Of a stretch of 64,000 nt of DNA, positions 35,613 through 46,992 are shown in pieces. Source of the stretch: a beta proteobacterium AAP51 (GTDB lineage Bacteria; Pseudomonadota; Gammaproteobacteria; Burkholderiales; Burkholderiaceae_C); assembly GCA_001295905.1 (NCBI GenBank), contig LJHT01000056.1, forward strand, positions 36,120-100,119, written 5' to 3'. The notes beneath the pieces are model-generated. The model did no database searches, was not told the DNA's origin, and saw only the letters and a program-made list of their open reading frames with translations. Positions within the stretch are counted from its first letter, which is position 1; every line of letters starts with the position of its first letter. The position numbers were made by a program, and so were the translations under genes.

Positions 35613-36334
35613 GCAAGCAACAGGGTCCAGCGCCCGAGGCCGGGCCGGTCACGGTGGCGGCACGCCCCTCTGCCTTCGAGCTGCAGCCCGGCCGCGCCGC
35701 GCTGCTCGTCATCGACATGCAGCGCGACTTCGTCGAGCCTGGCGGCTTCGGCGCCTCGCTGGGCAATGACGTGACGCTGCTGCAGGCCGCCATCGCCCCC
35801 ACCCGTGCGCTGCTCGATGCCTGGCGCGCCCGCGGCTGGCCGGTGCTGCACACGCGCGAGTCGCACGCCGCCGACTTGTCGGACTGCCCGCCCGCCAAGC
35901 GCCTGCGCGGCCAGCCGGCGCTGCGCATCGGCGACCTCGGGCCCATGGGCCGGCTGCTGGTGCGCGGCGAACCGGGCTGCGCCATCGTGCCCGAACTGGC
36001 AGCGCTGCCCGGCGAGGTGGTGATCGACAAACCCGGCAAGGGCGCCTTCCACGCCACGCCGCTGCAGGCCACGCTGCAGGCGCTGGGCGTGACGCAACTG
36101 GTGGTGGCCGGGGTCACCACCGAGGTGTGCGTGCAAAGCACGATGCGCGAAGCTAACGACCGCGGCTACGACTGCCTGCTCGTGGAAGAGGCCACGGCCA
36201 GCTACTTCCCGGCTTTCAAGGCGGCCGCCATCGAGATGATCGTGGCGCAGGGCGGCATCGTCGGCTGGGCGGCACCGCTCTCGGCAGTGCTCTCGGCGCT
36301 GCCCGCCGAGCCCGCCGCAGCGGCCGCGCCGTGA
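35609..36334 (+). CDS. Isochorismatase-like cysteine hydrolase, second in cluster
   Basis: A 241-residue relative of BiuH. The triad is intact: Asp36 (LVIDMQRDF), Lys141 (DKPGKGAF) and Cys174 (TTEVCV). It differs from BiuH in the substrate-side region: [16 protein letters not shown] replaces the [16 protein letters not shown] segment, and [25 protein letters not shown] replaces the [24 protein letters not shown] segment. A different small ureido substrate is therefore likely. Given AtzEG and AtzH in the cluster, a triuret hydrolase role is the best hypothesis, and a ureidoacrylate or other amide substrate is possible. The start overlaps the ATPase stop. Confidence 0.85.
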   Translation: MSKQQGPAPEAGPVTVAARPSAFELQPGRAALLVIDMQRDFVEPGGFGASLGNDVTLLQAAIAPTRALLDAWRARGWPVLHTRESHAADLSDCPPAKRLRGQPALRIGDLGPMGRLLVRGEPGCAIVPELAALPGEVVIDKPGKGAFHATPLQATLQALGVTQLVVAGVTTEVCVQSTMREANDRGYDCLLVEEATASYFPAFKAAAIEMIVAQGGIVGWAAPLSAVLSALPAEPAAAAAP

Positions 36335-36401
36335 GCCAGCCTGTCGCCGGGAAGCGCCTGGGTAAGATCCTCGGCATGGAGTCTTCAGCACAGGGGCCGG
36401 C

Positions 36402-37082
36402 ATGAAGGCCGAGACACTGCCGCGCCAGAACCTGGCCGAGCAGGTCTACCTCCGCCTCAAGGCCGACATGCACGAGTTCAACCTCGTGCCCGGCGACCGC
36501 CTCTCCGAAGCCGAGATCGGCACCCGCCTGGGCGTGAGCCGCACGCCGGTGCGCGAGGCGCTGTTCCGGCTGCGCAACGAAGGTTTCCTGGCGGTGGAGG
36601 CCAAGACCGGCTGGTTCGTCAAGCCGCTGGATTTCGGCAAGCTCGACGAGCTTTACGACCTGCGCATCACGCTGGAGCTGGCCAGCCTGCACAAGCTGTG
36701 TACCCAGGGCCCGCAGGACGCGAGCGAACTCGACGGCCTGAAGGCGGTGTGGCTGGTGCCCGCGGCCGAGCGCCTGAGCGATGCGCGCGAGGTGGGCGCG
36801 CTCGACGAGCAGTTCCACGCCACGCTGGTGCGCGCCGCCGGCAACGGCGAGATGAGCCGCGTGCACTGGGACGTGACCGAGCGCATCCGCGTCATCCGCC
36901 GGCTCGATTTCACGCGGGCCGACCGCATCGATGCCACCTACGCCGAACACGCCAAGATCCTGCGCGCGGTGCTGCAGCGCAAGCCCGACCAGGCGCAGCT
37001 GCTGCTGAAGGCCCACATCGAGCAGAGCAAGACCGAGGTGCGCAAGATCACCCTGCACACGCTGCACGAGGCGCGGCGCTGA
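36402..37082 (+). CDS. GntR-family transcriptional regulator (FCD domain)
   Basis: A 226-residue repressor-type regulator. The winged helix lies at residues about 8-75 (LAEQVYLRLKADMHEFNLVPGDRLSEAEIGTRLGVSRTPVREALFRL), followed by an all-helical FCD ligand domain (about 85-215) with the metal-binding histidines expected around FHATLVRAAGN and the C-terminal AEHAKILRAVLQRKPDQAQLLLKAHI. AGGGG lies upstream of ATG 36402. It is the last gene of the nitrogen cluster. The palindrome at 22134-22145, 14 kb upstream at the first gene, fits its class; direct evidence is missing. Confidence 0.92.
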   Translation: MKAETLPRQNLAEQVYLRLKADMHEFNLVPGDRLSEAEIGTRLGVSRTPVREALFRLRNEGFLAVEAKTGWFVKPLDFGKLDELYDLRITLELASLHKLCTQGPQDASELDGLKAVWLVPAAERLSDAREVGALDEQFHATLVRAAGNGEMSRVHWDVTERIRVIRRLDFTRADRIDATYAEHAKILRAVLQRKPDQAQLLLKAHIEQSKTEVRKITLHTLHEARR

Positions 37083-37111
37083 GGTACGGCGCTGACGTGC
37101 GGCGCTGAAGC

Positions 37112-39103
37112 TCAGCGCGCGGCCAGCAGGGCCTCGAATTCAGCCACCGGCAGCGGCCGCGCGAACAGGTAGCCCTGGCAGAACTCGATGCCCTGGGCGC
37201 GCACCCAGGCCAGCTGTTCCGGCGTTTCCACGCCCTCGGCCACCACGCGCAGGCGCATCAGCTGGGCCATGGCGACGATCAGCTCGGCCAGCGCGCGGTT
37301 GGTGTCCAGGCCCTGGATGAAGGTCTTGTCGATCTTCAGCGTGTCGATGGGAAAACGCTGCAGGTAGGCCAGGTTGGAATAGCCGGTGCCGAAGTCGTCC
37401 AGCGCCAGGCCTAGGTGCAGGTCTTGCAGCGCCTGGAACAGCGACAGCAGGCTGTCGTCCTGCCCCAGCAGCATGCTCTCGGTGATTTCCAGCTGCAGCT
37501 GGCGCGGGTCGGCGCCCGATCGCTTCAGGGCCTGCTTCAGGTCGGGCAGCAGCTCGGCGCTGCGCAACTGGCGTGCCGAGAGGTTTACCGAGATGCGCAG
37601 CCCGTGGCCGGCCCGCGCCCAGGCCGCCTGCTGGTGCGCTGCCGTCTCGAACACCAGCGCGCCCAGCCGGCGTATCAGCCCCGTGCTTTCGCACAAGGGA
37701 ATGAAGACATCGGGCGCCACCAGGCCGCGCTGCGGGTGGCGCCAGCGCACCAGGGCTTCGGCGCCCTGGATGCGGCCCGTGGTGGCCTCGACGATGGGCT
37801 GGTAGTGCACTTCGAACTGCCGCAGGTCGAAGGCCAGGCGCAGCTCGGCTTCCAGCGCGGTGCGGCTTTCCACCGCATCGGCCATGCCGGCGCGGTAGTA
37901 GGCCAGCGCGTTGCGGCCGCCTTCCTTGGCCGAGTACATCGCCAGGTCGGCGTTGCGCAACAGGGTCTGCACGTCGCTGCCGTCGTGCGGGAACAGCGCC
38001 ACGCCGATGCTGGCGGTGACGTGGATCTCGCGCCCCAGCAGGTGCACGGGCTCGGCCACCGCACGCATCAGGCGCAGGCGCACGCGTTCGATTTCGCTGC
38101 GGATGTCGGGCGCCACCATCAGGATGAGGAACTCGTCGCCGCCCAGCCGCGCCACCAGGTCGCTGGCACGCACGGCGCCGCGCAGGCGCTGTGCCACCTC
38201 CACCAGCAAGGTGTCGCCGGCGCCATGGCCCAGGGTGTCGTTGACGTCCTTGAAACGGTCGAGGTCGATGAAGACCAGCGCCGCCTCGTGCCCGGCTTCG
38301 CGCAGCCGGCCCATCACCATCTCGAAGCGCTGCATGATGTGGCTGCGGTTGGGCAGGCCGGTCAGCGCGTCGTGCAGCGCCATGTACTGCGCCTGCGCCT
38401 CGGTGCGCTTGATGGCGCTGACATCCACCTCGCTCACCAGCAGTGCCGCCTGGCCGGTGACGGCATCGCTGCAGCGCCGCGCCGAGATCTCGTGCCAGTG
38501 CTGGCCCTCGACGGTGTGCACGGCCAGCGTCTGTGTGGCCAGGCCGGTTTCCGCCAGCGTGGCCTGCAGCGCAGCGTGGGCGCGCGGGTCGACGATGCGC
38601 TCGGCCAGGGTTTCGTCCAGCCGGCGTACCGAGGCGCGCGCGGCCGGGTTGCGGTAGAGCGGCTGCCCATGTTCGCCGTAGAGGGTGATCATCACCGCGG
38701 TGTGCAGCAGGGCCTCGACCGAGCGCAGCGATTCCGGCTGCTCGGCCGCCTGCACGCGGCCTTCGTTGAACATGCCCATGCGGCCGTCTTCGAGCCGGTG
38801 GCCCGACAGGCGCACGGTCAGCGACACCGGCTTGCCGCCCGGGTACAGCGTCCATTGCTCGTTGAAGCTGACGTCGCCGCTGATGAAGTCGCTCTGGTAC
38901 TGGGCCAGCCGCCGCGCCACCGAGGGCGACATGTCGGCGCCCAGGTCGCGCGCGCACAGCTCGGCCAGCGAGCCGGCATTCCACACCTGCAAGGCCGCGG
39001 TGTTGGCCCAATGTACCCGGCGCAGGTCGATGTCGAACACCCACACCGGCTGGTGCAGCAGGTTCAGCGCGGCGTAGCGCTGTTCACGGGGCTGCAGGTC
39101 CAT
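37112..39103 (-). CDS. PAS-GGDEF-EAL c-di-GMP signalling protein
   Basis: A 663-residue soluble protein. Two PAS-like sensor domains (about 10-110 and 120-235; [32 protein letters not shown] opens the first) precede GGDEF (RLGGDEF near 321) and EAL ([11 protein letters not shown] near 449). The EAL catalytic set [29 protein letters not shown] and QGYLFARPL is complete, so both cyclase and phosphodiesterase activities are possible. There is no signal peptide or membrane helix. A GTG at 39109 is an alternative start. It is oriented towards, and converges with, the GntR gene, 29 bases between stops. Confidence 0.93.
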   Translation of the reverse strand: MDLQPREQRYAALNLLHQPVWVFDIDLRRVHWANTAALQVWNAGSLAELCARDLGADMSPSVARRLAQYQSDFISGDVSFNEQWTLYPGGKPVSLTVRLSGHRLEDGRMGMFNEGRVQAAEQPESLRSVEALLHTAVMITLYGEHGQPLYRNPAARASVRRLDETLAERIVDPRAHAALQATLAETGLATQTLAVHTVEGQHWHEISARRCSDAVTGQAALLVSEVDVSAIKRTEAQAQYMALHDALTGLPNRSHIMQRFEMVMGRLREAGHEAALVFIDLDRFKDVNDTLGHGAGDTLLVEVAQRLRGAVRASDLVARLGGDEFLILMVAPDIRSEIERVRLRLMRAVAEPVHLLGREIHVTASIGVALFPHDGSDVQTLLRNADLAMYSAKEGGRNALAYYRAGMADAVESRTALEAELRLAFDLRQFEVHYQPIVEATTGRIQGAEALVRWRHPQRGLVAPDVFIPLCESTGLIRRLGALVFETAAHQQAAWARAGHGLRISVNLSARQLRSAELLPDLKQALKRSGADPRQLQLEITESMLLGQDDSLLSLFQALQDLHLGLALDDFGTGYSNLAYLQRFPIDTLKIDKTFIQGLDTNRALAELIVAMAQLMRLRVVAEGVETPEQLAWVRAQGIEFCQGYLFARPLPVAEFEALLAAR

Positions 39104-39208
39104 GACCACGATGGCTTTCAGAGGTACTGCGGACGCGGCGGCGGCAGTGGGCGGGCAGCCCTTGCTCAGGCTCCAGACGGCTTATCGACATGGCCAGGCA
39201 CGCCTGAA

Positions 39209-39251
39209 GGCAGGCGCCTGCCCCGGCGCCGACAGGGCGCCGACAGGGCGC
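39209..39251. repeat. Intergenic palindrome and 11-bp tandem repeat
   Basis: The perfect palindrome GGCAGGCGCCTGCC (39209-39222) is followed by two and a half copies of GGCGCCGACAG (39225-39251). They lie in the 272-base gap upstream of the PAS-GGDEF-EAL gene. The gap also holds a GATTCGC doublet near 39332-39347. Nothing else was recognised in it. Confidence 0.5.
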
Positions 39252-39375
39252 AATATGACACGGCCACGCACAGGCGGGCGCGGGCTCCCGCACCCGCGCC
39301 GGGCCCTCTTGCGCTGCCGGCCGTGGTGGGTGATTCGCGATTCGCGAGCGGCGACCGGCGAGACCGCCGGCGCGC

Positions 39376-41037
<1,662 letters not shown>

Positions 41038-41047
41038 GTGCTTGTCC

Positions 41048-42118
41048 TTATTCCAGGCCGCGGAGCTTGGGGTCGAGCGCATCACGCAGCGCGTCGGCCA
41101 TCAGCGAGAAGGCAGTGACGAAGACCGCCATGAAGAGCGTGGCCGCGGCCAGCTGCCACCAGTGGCCCAGCAGCAGCTCGGCCTGGCTTTCGGCGAGCAT
41201 GGTGCCCCAGGAAACCTGGTCGACGCGCACGCCCAGGCCCAGGTAGCTGAGGATGACCTCGGCCTTGATGAAGGCCACCACCATCAGGCCCATGCGCACC
41301 AGCACCACGTGGCTGATGTTGGGCAGGATGTGGCGGAACATGCGGCTCATGCGCGTGGCGCCGATGGCCTCGGCACTGCGCACGTACTCGCGGCTGCTGT
41401 GCTTGATGAACTCGGCACGCACCTGGCGGTACATGCCCGTCCAGCCCGTGAGCGCGAGGATGATCACCACGCTTTCCACACCCCGCCCCACCACTGCCGC
41501 GAAGGCGAAGATCAGCAGGATGTTCGGGATGCTCTCGAAGACGTTGTAGACCCACTCGAGGAAGTCGCCGATCTTGCCGCCGAAGAAGCCGCCGAAGGCG
41601 CCCAGGAACACGCCGATGGTGGTGGCCACCAGCGCCGCGGCCAGGCCGACGAAAACGCTGATCTCGGTGCCCTTGATGGTCTTTTCCAGCACGTCGCGGC
41701 CCAGGCGGTCGCCGCCCAGCGGCAGCGTCTCGGCCTTCACCGTCTCGGTGGTCTGGAACTGCTTGGCGCGCTCTTCCCACTCCTTGTAGCGCGGGGCCAG
41801 CGGGTCGATGTCCGACAGGTCGACGTTGGGGCCGGTGGGCACTTCGATGGCGCCCGCCGCCTGCGGCGGCTTCGGCCCCAGGAAGCTGGGTGGCGCGTTG
41901 GGCACGCCCACTTCGGTTTGCCAGCCCTTGGCGATGACGCCGGTGAAGCTGAGCACGATCATCAGCAGGAAGCCCAGCACCACGAACATGGAAGCCAGGC
42001 CCACGCGGTCGGCCTTGAAGCGGCGCCAGGCCGCGGCCCAGACGCCTTCGCTCTTCTGCAGCGCGTCGTCCATCGAGGCGGCGCTGCCCAGGGCAGCAGG
42101 TTTGACGGCAGTGTTCAT
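41048..42118 (-). CDS. yejE: Oligopeptide ABC transporter permease (YejE/OppC-like)
   Basis: A 356-residue inner-membrane permease. A long cytoplasmic N-terminus is followed by a first membrane helix (ASMFVVLGFLLMIVLSFTGVI), a large periplasmic loop of about 90 residues, and a bundle of five helices. The EAA loop is EYVRSAEAIGATRMSRMFRHILPN. The extended loop (PSFLGPKPPQAAGAIEVPTGPN...) is characteristic of YejE rather than OppC. It lies 12 bases after the first permease and 10 before the ATPase. Confidence 0.92.
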   Translation of the reverse strand: MNTAVKPAALGSAASMDDALQKSEGVWAAAWRRFKADRVGLASMFVVLGFLLMIVLSFTGVIAKGWQTEVGVPNAPPSFLGPKPPQAAGAIEVPTGPNVDLSDIDPLAPRYKEWEERAKQFQTTETVKAETLPLGGDRLGRDVLEKTIKGTEISVFVGLAAALVATTIGVFLGAFGGFFGGKIGDFLEWVYNVFESIPNILLIFAFAAVVGRGVESVVIILALTGWTGMYRQVRAEFIKHSSREYVRSAEAIGATRMSRMFRHILPNISHVVLVRMGLMVVAFIKAEVILSYLGLGVRVDQVSWGTMLAESQAELLLGHWWQLAAATLFMAVFVTAFSLMADALRDALDPKLRGLE

Positions 42119-42130
42119 CTTGGCGGCCCC

Positions 42131-43069
42131 TTACTTCAGCACGACACGCGGGTCGGCGACCTTGTAGGCCAGGTCGGTGAGCAGGTTGATGAACATCGTC
42201 AACACGGCGAGATAGATGGTCACGGCCTGGATCACGGGGAAATCGCTGCGGTTCACGGCCAGCAGCACCTCGCGCCCGATGCCGGGGATGGAGAAGAACA
42301 CCTCGATGAGGAAGCTGCCAACGAAGATGCCCGGCAGCAGCAGCCCGATGTTGGTGAGGATGGGGATGGTGGCGTTGCGCAGCACGTGGCGGAAGAGCAC
42401 CGTGCCTTCCGTCAGGCCCTTGGCGCGCGCGGTGCGCACGTAGTCCTGCCCCAGTTCATCGAGGAAGAAGCTGCGGTACAGGCGCGTCTGCGGCGCCAGG
42501 CTCACCAGCAGCGCCAGCAGCACTGGCAGCGGCACGTAGGTGGCGAGGTTGGTCCAGAGGTTGTCGCTCCAGCCCTGCACCGGGAACCAGCCGAGCTGGA
42601 AGCCGAACACGTATTGGCCCACGATGACGTAGACCAGGAAGCTGATCGACAGCGCCACGGTGGTGATGACGGTCAGCATGCGGTCGGTGAGGCTGCCGCG
42701 GCGGTAGGCCACCCACATGGCAATGGGAATGGCCAGCGTCACTTCCAGGATGAGGATGGGCACCATCACCGTCAGCGTGGCCGGCAGCCGCGTGGCGAAG
42801 AGGTTGCTCACGGCCTCGTTGGTGGCCCAGCTCTTGCCCCAGTCGAAGGTGACGATCTGCTTGACGAAGATCCACAGCTGGTACCAGATGGGCTCGTCCA
42901 GGCCCAGGGTCTGGCGGATGGCCTTGATCTGTTCCGGGCTGGCGTTCAGGCCGCCCAGCACCTCGGCCGGGTCGCCGCCGAAGTATTTGAAGAGGAAGAA
43001 CACCAGCAGCACCACGCCGGCCAGCGTGGGAATCATCTGCCACAGGCGGCGTATCAGATAGGCAGCCAT
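42131..43069 (-). CDS. yejB: Oligopeptide ABC transporter permease (YejB/DppB-like)
   Basis: A 312-residue inner-membrane permease with the standard opening MAAYLIRRLWQMIPTLAGVVLLVFFLFKYFGGDP and six hydrophobic segments. The EAA loop is DYVRTARAKGLTEGTVLFRHVLRNATIP, and the final helix carries GREVLLAVNRSDFPVIQA, a hallmark of the family. It is the first gene of the transporter operon and is divergent from the array of binding proteins across a 211-base region that should contain both promoters. The ribosome site is weak. Confidence 0.93.
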   Translation of the reverse strand: MAAYLIRRLWQMIPTLAGVVLLVFFLFKYFGGDPAEVLGGLNASPEQIKAIRQTLGLDEPIWYQLWIFVKQIVTFDWGKSWATNEAVSNLFATRLPATLTVMVPILILEVTLAIPIAMWVAYRRGSLTDRMLTVITTVALSISFLVYVIVGQYVFGFQLGWFPVQGWSDNLWTNLATYVPLPVLLALLVSLAPQTRLYRSFFLDELGQDYVRTARAKGLTEGTVLFRHVLRNATIPILTNIGLLLPGIFVGSFLIEVFFSIPGIGREVLLAVNRSDFPVIQAVTIYLAVLTMFINLLTDLAYKVADPRVVLK

Positions 43070-43120
43070 CGAAGGAATGCTCCGTGGGCGGGCGCGCTCG
43101 TGGCCGACCACCCGGTTTTT

Positions 43121-43186
43121 GGGATGCGGGAGTGTAGGGGCCCCCCTCGGCGCTTTCCGCCGGTGATTTCCCCCCCGGGATGCGGG
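43121..43186. promoter_or_regulatory. 10-bp direct repeat in divergent promoter region
   Basis: GGGATGCGGG occurs at 43121-43130 and again at 43177-43186, 56 bases apart centre to centre, in the 211-base gap between the transporter operon and the binding-protein array. Repeated sites in a shared control region suggest a common regulator. Promoter elements could not be placed with confidence. Confidence 0.35.
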
Positions 43187-43280
43187 TGAACGCCAGCAAG
43201 GCCCGTGCCCGCACCCGCCTAGACTCCGCGCTTTGATTTTTGGGGTGCCTGCGCCCCTGCAGGCCCCGCCGACCGTGCCG

Positions 43281-45059
43281 ATGCCGTTCCGACAAGTTCT
43301 CGTCTGCCTGCTGCTGTGCCTGACAGCCGGCTGGGCCCTGGCCACGCCACCCAAGGTGCTGCGCGTCACCTTCCAGGGCAGCGAGAGCGGTTTCGACCCG
43401 CCGCAGCTCAGCGACGTGGTCAGCGCCGCCATCGTCACCAGCCTGTTCGACGCGCCGCTCACCTACGACTACCTGGCCCGGCCCGCCAAGCTGAAGGCGA
43501 ACACCGCCGTCGCCCTGCCCGAGGCGCACGACGACTACACGCGTTTCGTCTTCCGCATCAAGCAGGGCATCCTCTTCACCGACCACCCGGCTTTCAAGGG
43601 CAAGCCGCGCGAGCTGGTGGCGCAAGACTACGTCTACAGCATCAAGCGCTACTACGACCCGGCCACGCGCAGCCCGCAGCTCTTCCAGTGGGAGAACGTC
43701 GGCCTGCTGGGCCTGAGCGAGCTGCGCCGCAAGGCCCTGGAAACCAGGCAGCCCTTCGACTACGACACCGAAGTGCCCGGCCTGCGCGCCCTGGACCGCT
43801 ACACCTTCGAGGTGCGCGTGGCCCAGCCCGCGCCGCGCCTGCCCTACCTGTTTGCCACGCCCACCATCAGCGGCGCGGTGGCGCGCGAGGTCATCGAAGC
43901 CCACCCCGGCGACACCATGCGCCACCCCGTGGGCACCGGGCCGTTCAAGTTGGGGCGCTGGGTGCGCAGTTCGCGCATCGAACTGGAGCGCAACCCGCTG
44001 CACCAGCACAGCGTGCACGACGAGCAGCCCAACCCCGACGACGCCGCCGGCCAGGCCATTGCCCAGCAGATGCGCGGCCGCCGCCTGCCCATGGTCGACC
44101 GCGTGGAGGTGGCCATCATCGAGGAAGCGCAGCCGCGCTGGCTGGCCTTCCTGAACGGCGAACTCGACATCCTCTGGGTGCCGCCCGAGTTCATCACGCG
44201 GGCCGTGCCCAACAACCGCCTGGCGCCCAACCTGGCCAAGCAGGGCGTGCAGATGCGGCAGATCGTCATGCCCATCACGCGGCACGTGTACTTCGGCATG
44301 AACCACCCCATGGTCGGCGGCATGGGCCCCGAACGCGTGGCGCTGCGCCGCGCCCTGGGCCTGGCCTACGACGTGCAGCGCGAGATCAGCCTCGTTCGCC
44401 ACCAGCAGATGGTGCCGGCGCAGAGCCTCATGCCGCCGGGCGTGAGCGGCTACAACCCCCGCCTGCGCTCGGAGATGGGCACCCACGACCCGGCCCGCGC
44501 CAAGGCGCTGCTCGACATGTACGGCTACATCGACCGCAACGGCGACGGCTGGCGCGACCAGCCCGACGGCAGCCCCCTGGTGCTGGAGCTGACCACCGAG
44601 CCCACGCAGCTGGCGCGCCAGCTGCAGGGCCTGTGGAAGAAGGCCATGGACGCGGTGAACGTGAAGATCGAGTTCCGCATCGGCGCCTGGCCCGAGAACA
44701 TCAAGGCCAGCCGCGCCGGCAAGCTGATGATGTGGACCACCGGCTGGAGCGCCGCCATCCCCGATGGCAGCTACTTCATGGACTTGCTGTACAGCCGCAA
44801 CCACGGCCAGTCGAACAATTCGCGCTTCAGCCTGCCGGCCTTCGACGAGCTGCACCAGCGCCAGCGCATGCTGCCCGACGGCCCCGAGCGCGATGCGCTG
44901 ATCGAGCAGGGCATGAAAATCGCATTGGCGTACATGCCCTACAAGGCCAGCGGCCACGACATCCAGACCTGGTTGATGCAGCCCGGCGTGCAGGGCTACA
45001 TGCCGCACCCGTTCATGCGCGATTTCTGGCGCCACGTCGACCTGACGCCGGCCCCCTGA
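43281..45059 (+). CDS. Family-5 peptide ABC substrate-binding protein, array member 1
   Basis: A 592-residue periplasmic protein of the SBP_bac_5 family with a Sec signal peptide (FRQVLVCLLLCLTAGWALA). Landmarks shared by all five members are FDPPQLSDV near the N-terminus, HPVGTGPFKLGRW, PRWLAFLNGELDI, and the calcium-loop-like DRNGDGWRDQPDGSPLVLE. It is the most diverged by eye among the first four. It is the first gene downstream of the divergent control region, with 49 bases to member 2, and lacks a lipobox. The ligand is probably a peptide or a peptide-like molecule. Confidence 0.92.
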   Translation: MPFRQVLVCLLLCLTAGWALATPPKVLRVTFQGSESGFDPPQLSDVVSAAIVTSLFDAPLTYDYLARPAKLKANTAVALPEAHDDYTRFVFRIKQGILFTDHPAFKGKPRELVAQDYVYSIKRYYDPATRSPQLFQWENVGLLGLSELRRKALETRQPFDYDTEVPGLRALDRYTFEVRVAQPAPRLPYLFATPTISGAVAREVIEAHPGDTMRHPVGTGPFKLGRWVRSSRIELERNPLHQHSVHDEQPNPDDAAGQAIAQQMRGRRLPMVDRVEVAIIEEAQPRWLAFLNGELDILWVPPEFITRAVPNNRLAPNLAKQGVQMRQIVMPITRHVYFGMNHPMVGGMGPERVALRRALGLAYDVQREISLVRHQQMVPAQSLMPPGVSGYNPRLRSEMGTHDPARAKALLDMYGYIDRNGDGWRDQPDGSPLVLELTTEPTQLARQLQGLWKKAMDAVNVKIEFRIGAWPENIKASRAGKLMMWTTGWSAAIPDGSYFMDLLYSRNHGQSNNSRFSLPAFDELHQRQRMLPDGPERDALIEQGMKIALAYMPYKASGHDIQTWLMQPGVQGYMPHPFMRDFWRHVDLTPAP

Positions 45060-45108
45060 AACGCGTGTCAGCGCCGAGCGACACTCGGCCCCGCCACGAA
45101 AGCCGTCG

Positions 45109-46992
45109 ATGAAGAACCCGTTCAAGACCATGTTGCCGGCCCTGGCCCTGGCTGCCGCCGTCACCGGTGGGCTGGCCTGGCCCGGCCTGGCATCGGCCCA
45201 GGGTGCCGCGCCCGCCCGAAGCGCGACGCCGGCCGAAGCACCCGCCGCGGGCAGGAAGGTGCTGCGCTACGCCTTCCGCGTGGCGGAAACCAGCTTCGAC
45301 CCGGCGCAGATCACCGACCTGTACTCGCGCACCATCGCCGCGGGCATCTTCGACGCGCCCTACGAGTGGTCGTTCATGGGCCAGCCCATGGTCATGCGCC
45401 CGGCCACCGCCGCCGGCATGCCCGAGATCAGCGACGACTTCAAGACCTTCACCATCCGCATCCGGCCCGGCATCTACTTCGCCGACGACCCGGCCTTCAA
45501 GGGCCAGAAGCGCGAGCTCACCGCGGAAGACTATGTCTACAGCCTGAAGCGCCACTTCGACCCGCGCTGGAAGAGCGGCAACCTCTACATCCTGGAGAAC
45601 GCCAAGATCCTGGGGATGAACGAGCTGCGCAAGAAGCTGCTCGAGCAGAAGAAGCCCTTCGACTACGACACGCCGGTGGAGGGGCTGCGCACGCTGGACC
45701 GCTACACCTTCCAGATCAAGCTGGCCGAGCCGGCGCCGCGTTTCCTCAGCAGCAACTTCACCGACGGCTCGTTCACCGGCGCGATGGCGCGCGAGGTGGT
45801 CGAGTTCTACGGCGACAAGATCGGCGAGCACCCCGTGGGCACCGGCCCCTACCGCCTGGCTGACTGGAAGCGCAGCTCGCGCATCGTGCTGGCGAAGAAC
45901 CCGAACTTCCGCGAGGTGTTCTACGACGAGACCCCGCCCGCGGGCAACGCGCGGCTGGAAGCCATCGCGCGGCAGATGAAGGGCAAGCGCCTGCCGCTGG
46001 TGGACGAGGTGCACATCTCCATCATCGAGGAGAACCAGCCGCGCTGGCTGGCCTTCCTGAACGAAGAGCACGACCTGCTGGAAGAGCTGCCCACCGACTT
46101 CGCCGCCAGCGTCATCCCGAACAACGAGCTGGCGCCCATCTACGCCAAGCGCGGCCTGCAGAAGGTGCGCTACCCGCGCGCCGACGTGGCGGTGAGCTAC
46201 TTCGGCATGGAGAACCCGGTGGTCGGCGGCTACGAGCCGCACAAGGTGGCCCTGCGTCGCGCCATCAGCCTGGCGGTGGACGTCGAGCGCGAGATCCGCC
46301 TCGTGCGGCGCGGCCAGGCCATTCCGGCGCAGAGCCACATCGCGCCGCAGACCACGGCCTACAACCCCAAGCTCAAGACCGAGATGAGCGACCACAGCGT
46401 CGCCCGCGCGAAGGCGCTGCTCGACATGCACGGCTACGTCGACAAGGACGGCGACGGCTGGCGCGACCAGCCCGACGGCAGCCCGCTGGTGCTGCAGTAC
46501 GCCACGCAGCCCGACCAGAACAGCCGCCAGCTCATCGAGCAGTGGAGCCGCAACATGAAGGCGATCAACGTCAGGATCGAGTTCAACGCGGCGAAGTGGC
46601 CCGAGAACCTGAAGAGCAGCCGCGCCGGCAAGCTGATGATGTGGGGCGTGGGCTGGAGCGGCGGCCCCGACAGCGACACCTTCCTGGCGCAGGGCTACGG
46701 CCCCAACAAGGGCCAGGCCAACCATGCCCGCTTCGACCTGCCGGCCTTCAACAAGCTCTACGAGCAGCAGCGCGGCATGCCCGACGGCCCCGAGCGCTTC
46801 GCGGTGATGGCCGAAGCGGCGCGGCTGATGGTGGCCTACATGCCCTACAAGGTGCACGTGCACCGCATCTTCACCGACATCGCCCAGCCCTGGGTGGTGG
46901 GCTACCACCGCAACATCTTCGTGCGCGATTTCTGGAAGTACCTCGACATCGACCTCGAAGCCTTCCAGCGCTCGAAAGGGGCGGCACAGTGA
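45109..46992 (+). CDS. Family-5 peptide ABC substrate-binding protein, array member 2
   Basis: A 627-residue member of the same family, the longest of the five. The signal peptide ends near GLASAQG, followed by an Ala/Pro-rich spacer of about 20 residues. Core motifs are VLRYAFRVAETSFDPAQITD, HPVGTGPYRLADW, PRWLAFLNEEHDLLEELP and DKDGDGWRDQPDGSPLVLQ. In the ligand region it differs from its neighbours (GLQKVRYPRADVAVSYFGMENPVVGGY), which suggests a different ligand. Its stop codon overlaps the GTG start of member 3. Confidence 0.92.
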   Translation: MKNPFKTMLPALALAAAVTGGLAWPGLASAQGAAPARSATPAEAPAAGRKVLRYAFRVAETSFDPAQITDLYSRTIAAGIFDAPYEWSFMGQPMVMRPATAAGMPEISDDFKTFTIRIRPGIYFADDPAFKGQKRELTAEDYVYSLKRHFDPRWKSGNLYILENAKILGMNELRKKLLEQKKPFDYDTPVEGLRTLDRYTFQIKLAEPAPRFLSSNFTDGSFTGAMAREVVEFYGDKIGEHPVGTGPYRLADWKRSSRIVLAKNPNFREVFYDETPPAGNARLEAIARQMKGKRLPLVDEVHISIIEENQPRWLAFLNEEHDLLEELPTDFAASVIPNNELAPIYAKRGLQKVRYPRADVAVSYFGMENPVVGGYEPHKVALRRAISLAVDVEREIRLVRRGQAIPAQSHIAPQTTAYNPKLKTEMSDHSVARAKALLDMHGYVDKDGDGWRDQPDGSPLVLQYATQPDQNSRQLIEQWSRNMKAINVRIEFNAAKWPENLKSSRAGKLMMWGVGWSGGPDSDTFLAQGYGPNKGQANHARFDLPAFNKLYEQQRGMPDGPERFAVMAEAARLMVAYMPYKVHVHRIFTDIAQPWVVGYHRNIFVRDFWKYLDIDLEAFQRSKGAAQ

